This document shows, one piece after another, positions 42,827 through 47,258 of a stretch of DNA of 47,258 nt. The DNA lies in contig CAZRIZ010000002.1 of NCBI GenBank assembly GCA_964600285.1, positions 1 to 47,258 of the forward strand, given 5' to 3'. Position 1 is the first letter of the stretch. The number at the start of each line of letters is the position of its first letter. Made by a program: the position numbers and the translations under genes. A model generated the notes under the pieces. That model did no database searches and was not told the DNA's origin. It worked only from the letters and a program-made list of their open reading frames with translations. This stretch comes from CAZRIZ01 sp964600285 (GTDB taxonomy: Bacteria; Patescibacteriota; Saccharimonadia; Saccharimonadales; Saccharimonadaceae).

Positions 42827-42901
42827 TGGCAGGGGCACAAGGAATCGAACCTTGATCTAGGGTTTTGGAGACCCTCATACTAGCCGTTGTACTATGCCCC
42901 T
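42827..42901 (-). tRNA. trnW: tRNA-Trp (CCA anticodon)
   Basis: The minus strand folds as a cloverleaf: acceptor AGGGGCA with TGCCCCT, anticodon loop CTCCAAA (anticodon CCA at 42866-42868), T-arm CAAGG/CCTTG around TTCGATT, discriminator G and an encoded CCA tail (42827-42829). It reads UGG. It is not an amber suppressor, which matters for the TAG codons at 3931 and 4252. Confidence 0.97.
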
Positions 42902-42938
42902 ATAAAAAATTATTCTACCATATAACGCTATTTTTTTC

Positions 42939-42975
42939 ATCTGCTACGACTAAAGCAGATAAATTATTGTATAAT
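42939..42975 (+). promoter_or_regulatory. fhs promoter region with inverted repeat
   Basis: TATAAT at 42970-42975 lacks a good -35. Instead an inverted repeat ATCTGC (42939-42944) / GCAGAT (42955-42960) sits at the -35 position. It resembles the repeat in the secE promoter. The leader of about 60 nt carries AAGGAG before the ATG. Confidence 0.5.
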
Positions 42976-43039
42976 AAGGCTTAATATGATTTAACTTTAG
43001 CAATCACTTCTACTTCAAAAATTAAAAATAAGGAGACGA

Positions 43040-44695
43040 ATGAAAACTGATATTGAAATTGCTCAAGAAGCGCGGATGTTACCAATTGACCAAGTGGCTA
43101 CAAAAATTGGCTTATTGACGGACAACCTAGAGGTTTATGGTAAATATAAAGCCAAAATTACAAGTTATCAAAAAACAAACAAGACTGGAAAGCTGATTTT
43201 AGTTACAGCGATGAGTCCCACCAAAGCTGGTGAAGGTAAAACAACCACTAGTGTTGGTCTAGCTGACGCTTTAACGCGTCGTGGTAAGAAAACTATTTTG
43301 GCGTTGCGCGAACCTTCACTTGGGCCATCATTTGGTATGAAAGGTGGCGCTTGCGGTGGTGGTTACGCACAGGTTGTGCCAATGGAAGATATTAATTTGC
43401 ACTTTACCGGAGATATTCACGCTATTACGGTGGCGCATGATTTGCTGTCGGCTATGATAGATAACCATATTTATCAGGGTAACGAGTTAAAGATTGACCC
43501 TAAGCGAATTGTTTGGAAGCGAGTAGTTGATTTAAACGATCGAGCTTTGCGAGAAATCGAGGTCGCCCAAGGTGGTAAGAACGGAACTCCTCACAAATCT
43601 GGCTTTGATATCACGGTGGCTTCTGAAATTATGGCAATACTATGCCTGTCGCGTGATTTGATGGACTTTAAATCTCGAGTTGCTAAGGTTGTTGTGGCTT
43701 ATAACGAGTTGGGTGAGCCGGTAACGGCACACGATTTGGAGGCCGAAGGTGCGTTGGCGCTGTTGATGAAAGACGCCATAAAACCAAACTTAGTTCAGAC
43801 TCTTGAGGGCGCCCCTACCCTAATTCATGGTGGTCCGTTTGCTAACATTGCTCATGGTTGCAATAGTCTAATAGCGACAAAGTTAAGTTTAGAGTTGGCG
43901 GATTATGTTGTCACTGAAGCTGGCTTTGGTGCAGATCTCGGTGCTGAGAAATTCTTTGACTTGAAGTGCCGTTTGGGTGAGTTGACTCCGAGCGCGGTAG
44001 TCGTTGTGGCAACCATTCGAGCCCTAAAGCTACACGGAGGCGTCGCTTATGATAATTTGTCCGAAGAAAACACTAAAGCAATTAAAATAGGCTTTGGCAA
44101 CCTAGCGCGTCATATTGCCAACGTTCGTCAATTTGGAATTAACCCAGTCGTGGCGCTGAACTACTTCCCCACTGATACAGAAGTGGAGATTAATCTAATT
44201 AGGGAGTTAGTATCCAGTCTTGATGTGGACATGGCAGTCTCAAAAGTCTTTCGTGACGGCTCTAAAGGCGGGCTTGATTTGGCTGATAAAGTTATAAAGC
44301 AGATTGAAGCTGGAGATAATAACTTTTCATTACTCTACAAAGCTGATTTGCCGATTGAGCAAAAAATTGAAACCATCGCAACCAAGATTTACGGCGCAAA
44401 GGCAGTTGTGTTTAGTCCTGAAGCTAAGTCTCAGCTAGATGAGCTCAAGGCTCACGGATTTGGCAATTTGTTAGTTTGCATCGCTAAGACCCAATATTCT
44501 TTCTCTGATGACGAAACTCGCCTCGGTGCGCCAAAAGATTTTGATTTTCACATTCGTGAATTGCGCCTGTCGACTGGTGCTGGTTTTGTCGTGGCAATAT
44601 CTGGCTCGGTTCTTACCATGCCAGGACTACCAAAAATCCCCGCTGCTTGCCAAATGGATATTGACGCCACTGGTAAAATCACAGGACTGTTTTAG
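43040..44695 (+). CDS. fhs: Formate-tetrahydrofolate ligase
   Basis: Protein of 551 aa, usual length. The ATP site is SPTKAGEGKTTTSVGLAD, followed by REPSLGPSFGMKGGACGGGY (folate/formyl site) and LEGAPTLIHGGPFANIAHGC. It makes 10-formyl-THF from formate, ATP and THF, supplying one-carbon units for purines and initiator tRNA. No neighbouring FolD gene is present. The start has AAGGAGACGA. It ends in TAG. Confidence 0.97.
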   Translation: MKTDIEIAQEARMLPIDQVATKIGLLTDNLEVYGKYKAKITSYQKTNKTGKLILVTAMSPTKAGEGKTTTSVGLADALTRRGKKTILALREPSLGPSFGMKGGACGGGYAQVVPMEDINLHFTGDIHAITVAHDLLSAMIDNHIYQGNELKIDPKRIVWKRVVDLNDRALREIEVAQGGKNGTPHKSGFDITVASEIMAILCLSRDLMDFKSRVAKVVVAYNELGEPVTAHDLEAEGALALLMKDAIKPNLVQTLEGAPTLIHGGPFANIAHGCNSLIATKLSLELADYVVTEAGFGADLGAEKFFDLKCRLGELTPSAVVVVATIRALKLHGGVAYDNLSEENTKAIKIGFGNLARHIANVRQFGINPVVALNYFPTDTEVEINLIRELVSSLDVDMAVSKVFRDGSKGGLDLADKVIKQIEAGDNNFSLLYKADLPIEQKIETIATKIYGAKAVVFSPEAKSQLDELKAHGFGNLLVCIAKTQYSFSDDETRLGAPKDFDFHIRELRLSTGAGFVVAISGSVLTMPGLPKIPAACQMDIDATGKITGLF

Positions 44696-44715
44696 TCTCC
44701 TGATTGCGGTTGATA

Positions 44716-44919
44716 TTACCTCAAGCTCACCGTAAAGGTCGAGCCTTTACCAACTTTGCTGTTACAGGAAATGATATAGCCATGATGGTCGGCTAGTTGT
44801 TTGGCGATAGCGAGCCCTAGGCCACGTACAGAAGTGTCGGTACGTGTCCGAGCGCTATCAGTGCGATAACCCTCATCGCCGTCGTAAGCCACATCTAATG
44901 CGTTACGATTAGGTTTTAT
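44716..44919 (-). pseudogene. Remnant of a histidine kinase C-terminus
   Basis: A 66-codon open stretch with no start ends TAA. Its last part reads VRGLGLAIAKQLADHHGY, then SKVGKGSTFTVSLR, the G2 box and final strand of an HATPase_c domain. The N and G1 boxes, HisKA domain and sensor are missing; the upstream in-frame stop is at 44920-44922, beside the DUF2130 gene end. This is the debris of a second kinase, unlike the intact one at 38744. Confidence 0.75.
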
Positions 44920-46187
44920 TTACCCCTGTTTAGCTCTTCAAACCTTGTCGCTACACTTGGCGCATTTTTCGTCAGACGCTTGATAGTTAATTCGTCCATC
45001 TTGTTCTCGGCCGTCAGCAGATGTCTATCAGACATCATTAGTGCGTCGCGGGCCCTCTCTAAATCCTTAATAGCTTTGTTAATTTGCTCAATCCCCTCCG
45101 AGTGTTTAGCCCCAGCGTTTTTCATCGTTTTCGCCCAGCTGGTTTTCCAGGAGTCCATATTATCTACAAAGTTTTCGATGTCGACATTACTATTTCGTGC
45201 CACAATGAGCTGTCGTTTATCTTCGGCCGATCTGAGGCTCATATTTTTTAGCAGAGAAATCAATGGCAAAAAGAACTGCGGACGAATCACATACATCTTG
45301 TCGTATTTGTATGACAAATCGACGATGCCACGGTTGTATAAATCATTTTCAGACTCTAATAGCGTTACTAGCACGGCGTATTCCAGTCCCTTTTTCTTGC
45401 GATCTTTATCCAGCTTGTCTAAGTGGCTTTCGACGCTACGCTTGTTTTCCGATACATCTTGTTCGTCTTTCATTTCGAACATAATTGAGATGATTTCGGC
45501 ACCGCCCTGAGATTCGTAATCGCGATAAATAAAGTCGCCCTTTGTGCCTTTTGTCTCGCCGTCTTCTTTGATGGCTTCGTTGTCTTTTTCGAAATACGCA
45601 AATGGAAATTGTCCAGCGCGCACGGCGTTGAATTCGTTTTGGCAGTGCTGTTCTAGATTTTCACCCACCAGCTTGACCGACAGCTTGGACTTCATATCTT
45701 TCATGCGCTCTAGTGCGTCGTGAGCGTCTTTTAGCTGATTCTCGTAGCGCTCTTTCATGGACGCTTCGGAGGCTTTTTTCTCAGTATCTTTGTTGGCTAG
45801 CTCAGTCGTAGCCTTGGTTAGCTCGTTTTTAATCTCACCAACCGCTGTCGCCACCGCTAGCTCTTTCTTGTTATCTGCTGCTTCTAGCTTGGCGCGCAAG
45901 TCGGCAATCGTTGCGTCCTTATCAACCAGCGTATCTTTGTTGCGGTCGCCTAGCTCTTTTTCTTTGAGTTGCAGTTGCAAGGTATATTCACGCTCTTTTG
46001 CCGCCATTGCTTTAGCCAACTCTTCGTCAAATTTATCTCTCTTAATTGATCCGACCACGCTCTCGATCGTCGATTTATCAATATCTGTCTCATGAATCGA
46101 TCGCAGATCAATCAAATCGCCTTTTGTGCCGTCTTCTTGTAACACCAGCGTGTTTTCGTCTTGAATAGAAACTTTTAGCTTTTTCAT
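44916..46187 (-). CDS. DUF2130 (COG4487) coiled-coil protein
   Basis: Protein of 423 aa. A long coiled coil (about 55-190) precedes the DUF2130 domain (about 190-345: VGENLEQHCQNEF, GDFIYRDYESQGGAEIISIMFEMKDEQD in two parts), then a helical tail. The strand ending in FEMKDE has a faint ExK pattern seen in PD-(D/E)xK nucleases; this is a weak inference. CAAGGA precedes the ATG. It is the second gene after a 32-aa ORF, 4 nt apart. Confidence 0.82.
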   Translation of the reverse strand: MKKLKVSIQDENTLVLQEDGTKGDLIDLRSIHETDIDKSTIESVVGSIKRDKFDEELAKAMAAKEREYTLQLQLKEKELGDRNKDTLVDKDATIADLRAKLEAADNKKELAVATAVGEIKNELTKATTELANKDTEKKASEASMKERYENQLKDAHDALERMKDMKSKLSVKLVGENLEQHCQNEFNAVRAGQFPFAYFEKDNEAIKEDGETKGTKGDFIYRDYESQGGAEIISIMFEMKDEQDVSENKRSVESHLDKLDKDRKKKGLEYAVLVTLLESENDLYNRGIVDLSYKYDKMYVIRPQFFLPLISLLKNMSLRSAEDKRQLIVARNSNVDIENFVDNMDSWKTSWAKTMKNAGAKHSEGIEQINKAIKDLERARDALMMSDRHLLTAENKMDELTIKRLTKNAPSVATRFEELNRGK

Positions 46188-46191
46188 TGTG

Positions 46192-46290
46192 TTATCCTTG
46201 ATTTATTATTGGTAAAATCACCGTGATAAGCTCTTCGTCGGTGATGGGCGGTTGTGGTGGTTGTGGTTTTTGTCGTTTTTTTCTTGCCAT
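46192..46290 (-). CDS. Tiny 32-aa ORF before the DUF2130 gene
   Basis: Reads MARKKRQKPQPPQPPITDEE and then a hydrophobic end (LITVILPIINQG). GAGG lies 6-7 nt before the ATG and the stop is only 4 nt before the DUF2130 ATG, so translation of the two may be coupled. A basic Pro/Gln-rich head with an acidic and hydrophobic tail looks designed rather than random. It could be a small partner protein or a leader peptide. Confidence 0.5.
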   Translation of the reverse strand: MARKKRQKPQPPQPPITDEELITVILPIINQG

Positions 46291-46470
46291 TTCTACCTCG
46301 CTATATCAAAAAACTTCTCAAAGAATACTATCGCCTTATTCATGTGGTTATTATACCTTATTCTCCCCTAGTTTACGACGCAAACGATTCTTCACAAAAG
46401 TTTATATTTTTGGAGTTTTTGTGTAGAAATACGAGGTTTTGTTGTAATGCTGCTGGGCTATTAATAATCT
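46291..46470. other. Intergenic stretch without a clear gene
   Basis: Contains a minus-strand TATAAT near 46354-46359 that probably serves the 32-aa ORF and DUF2130 gene. Short plus-strand frames here lack ribosome-binding sites and coding character. I see nothing else. Confidence 0.5.
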
Positions 46471-46473
46471 AAA

Positions 46474-46499
46474 ATCCCCGTTTTGTAGCGGGGATTTCT
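46474..46499 (-). terminator. Terminator after rpmG
   Basis: AAATCCCCG (46474-46482) pairs with CGGGGATTT (46491-46499) around an 8-nt loop. The minus-strand RNA ends in UUUUAG. It closes the rpmG transcript. Confidence 0.8.
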
Positions 46500-46516
46500 G
46501 TGTGATTGTGATTTGA

Positions 46517-46723
46517 TTAGCGCTTCTTTTCTTTGACTTCGTTTCGGCCAAGATTCTTCTTGGTTTCGGTGAAGACAACGTGTTTTCTCAGAACTGGATC
46601 GTATTTGCGAAGGCTGAGTTTTCCAGTTGTGTTCATGGTGTTTTTCTTAGTGTAGTAAGTGCGTTCGCCACTTTCTTCACTCACCAAACCAACCAGTTTG
46701 CGCTTAGAGTTAGTTTTTGCCAT
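46517..46723 (-). CDS. rpmG: 50S ribosomal protein L33, cysteine-free form
   Basis: Protein of 68 aa. Family blocks LVGLVSEESGERTYYTKKN and KLSLRKYDPVLRKHVVFTE are clear. The zinc-binding CxxC pairs of C+ paralogues are absent, so it is the zinc-independent form. It has a C-terminal extension ending EVKEKKR. It is monocistronic, with its own promoter and terminator. Confidence 0.95.
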   Translation of the reverse strand: MAKTNSKRKLVGLVSEESGERTYYTKKNTMNTTGKLSLRKYDPVLRKHVVFTETKKNLGRNEVKEKKR

Positions 46724-46756
46724 TAAAAAATATCCTTTTTTGCTTTATCTTTGTTA

Positions 46757-46784
46757 ATTCTAGCAGATTTTGCTGATTATTCAA
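46757..46784 (-). promoter_or_regulatory. rpmG promoter
   Basis: Minus-strand TTGAAT (46779-46784) and TAGAAT (46757-46762) are 16 bp apart, with TGC before the -10. A short AGCA/TGCT repeat lies in the spacer. The leader is about 30 nt with AAGGA before the ATG. Confidence 0.75.
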
Positions 46785-47045
46785 CTATTTATTCTTATTC
46801 GCCTTAGTGTCTTTAGGGTCTGCTGTTGGCAGAAACGAACTAAGTGTCGCATTGACGATGAGCGTCAGGAAGCTAACTCCGCTAACAGCTAGTATGGCTT
46901 GCCCGACTGATTGATTTAGTAAACTAATAAGTCCAGCTACGACTAGAGAGACGATGCCGATTACCAGATAGCTAGATTGTAGCATCTTAAAACGACTAGC
47001 GTTGTCACGCCAAGTCCGAAACGCTTTTGCAAAATCTTTTAACAT
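46785..47045 (-). CDS. Small two-TM membrane protein, unknown
   Basis: Protein of 86 aa. A basic N-terminus (FAKAFRTWRDNASRFKML) is followed by TM1 (about 25-43), TM2 (about 50-72) and a Lys/Asp tail (TADPKDTKANKNK). GAGG precedes the ATG. The promoter is near consensus. The size and topology are like the 81-aa protein at 19216, but the sequences are not clearly related. Confidence 0.7.
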   Translation of the reverse strand: MLKDFAKAFRTWRDNASRFKMLQSSYLVIGIVSLVVAGLISLLNQSVGQAILAVSGVSFLTLIVNATLSSFLPTADPKDTKANKNK

Positions 47046-47063
47046 AATTACCTCTATCCTTTA

Positions 47064-47092
47064 ATTATAGCAGAAAATACGCGTTTAGTCAA
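47064..47092 (-). promoter_or_regulatory. Near-consensus promoter of the 86-aa gene
   Basis: Minus-strand TTGACT (47087-47092) and TATAAT (47064-47069) are 17 bp apart with TGC before the -10. It shares this exact plan with the promoter at 19498-19526. Confidence 0.85.
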
Positions 47093-47135
47093 CTAATGCG
47101 TCCCTACAGTGTGTCTTTGCTTTGGTCTTAAGGGT

Positions 47136-47164
47136 TTGCCGTTGGGACGAACTTTTGTTATAAT
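47136..47164 (+). promoter_or_regulatory. tRNA-Thr promoter
   Basis: TTGCCG (47136-47141) and TATAAT (47159-47164) are 17 bp apart, 10 nt before the mature tRNA 5' end, so the precursor would have a very short leader. Confidence 0.8.
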
Positions 47165-47174
47165 TGCTGTCAGT

Positions 47175-47250
47175 GCCGCGATAGCTCAGCTGGTAGAGCG
47201 CATCCATGGTAAGGATGAGGTCCCGAGTTCAAGCCTCGGTCGTGGCTCCA
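47175..47250 (+). tRNA. trnT: tRNA-Thr (GGT anticodon)
   Basis: Cloverleaf: acceptor GCCGCGA with TCGTGGC (one G-U pair), D-arm GCTC/GAGC, anticodon stem CATCC/GGATG around ATGGTAA (anticodon GGT), T-arm CCGAG/CTCGG around TTCAAGC, discriminator T and encoded CCA at 47248-47250. It reads ACC and ACU. Confidence 0.97.
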
Positions 47251-47258
47251 GAATGCTA

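Noticed and set aside
42784..42840. Longer start of the CYTH-like protein inside the tRNA gene
   Set aside because: It would overlap the mature tRNA-Trp; ATG 42783 gives the expected ExExK-type N-terminus.
42827..42901. tRNA next to the odd gene as a possible amber suppressor
   Set aside because: The anticodon is CCA (Trp), not CUA.
46223..46472. Short plus-strand frames between the DUF2130 and rpmG genes
   Set aside because: No ribosome-binding site, low-complexity Gly/Cys/Phe-rich translations that mirror the opposite strand, and overlap with a better minus-strand ORF.
1..47258. CRISPR arrays, insertion sequences or prophage genes
   Set aside because: No regularly spaced repeats, transposase, integrase or phage structural genes were seen.

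Overview
The window looks like a chromosomal segment of a reduced-genome bacterium of the Candidate Phyla Radiation (Patescibacteria), most likely Candidatus Saccharibacteria. This is inferred from gene content and style, not from a database search. Genes are compact and packed, many overlap by 4-26 nt, and the core set is informational (ribosomal proteins L1, L7/L12, L10, L11, L33, NusG, SecE, DnaB, DnaX, RecR, CysS, QueA, Tgt). Anaerobic ribonucleotide reductase and formate-tetrahydrofolate ligase are present and biosynthetic operons are few. The standard genetic code applies: TAG, TAA and TGA all end housekeeping genes.

Layout. (1) 1-7.76 kb is the accessory part: a membrane-anchored FtsK-gamma-like winged-helix protein; a SAM-I (S-box) riboswitch in front of an unrecognised cysteine-rich small protein; a DUF3592 membrane protein; a small zincin; and a restriction-modification-like cassette of two amino-methyltransferase genes, a small membrane/coiled-coil protein and a GIY-YIG plus DEAD-helicase protein. 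The second methyltransferase has two in-frame amber codons and is otherwise intact. (2) 7.7-24.4 kb holds envelope, transport and tRNA/rRNA-modification genes: CapA-like, RlmD-like, NrdD/NrdG, a CtpE-like P-type ATPase, an ABC-2 exporter, QueA, FemAB-like, Tgt and an AI-2E family permease, plus two small well-promoted unknown genes. (3) 24.3-33.4 kb is a minus-strand informational block: dnaX-dnaB-GT39-like, ybaB-recR-DHH-cysS, a DUF2797 protein and an unknown. (4) 33.6-37.5 kb carries rplJL with an L10 leader, rplA, and secE-nusG-rplK. (5) 37.6-47.25 kb is mixed: GT2, PAS histidine kinase, YgjP-like protease, P-loop kinase, hydrolase, an AT-rich CYTH-like gene beside tRNA-Trp, fhs, a histidine-kinase remnant, a DUF2130 protein with a tiny upstream ORF, rpmG, a small membrane protein and tRNA-Thr.

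How it works together. Expression signals are unusually readable. Many transcription units place a TATAAT-like -10 box only 6-11 nt before the start codon, predicting leaderless mRNAs. Another set has TTGACA/TTGACT, a 16-17 bp spacer, -10 and a Shine-Dalgarno leader. Regulated RNA leaders are the SAM riboswitch (translational, with the AUG inside helix P1) and the L10 leader (with a terminator hairpin that competes with its closing helix). The points most worth a second look are the SAM riboswitch and its unknown gene, the double-amber methyltransferase in an otherwise intact cassette, the leaderless pattern, and the loss of metal-binding cysteines in RecR, DnaX and the RlmD-like enzyme.
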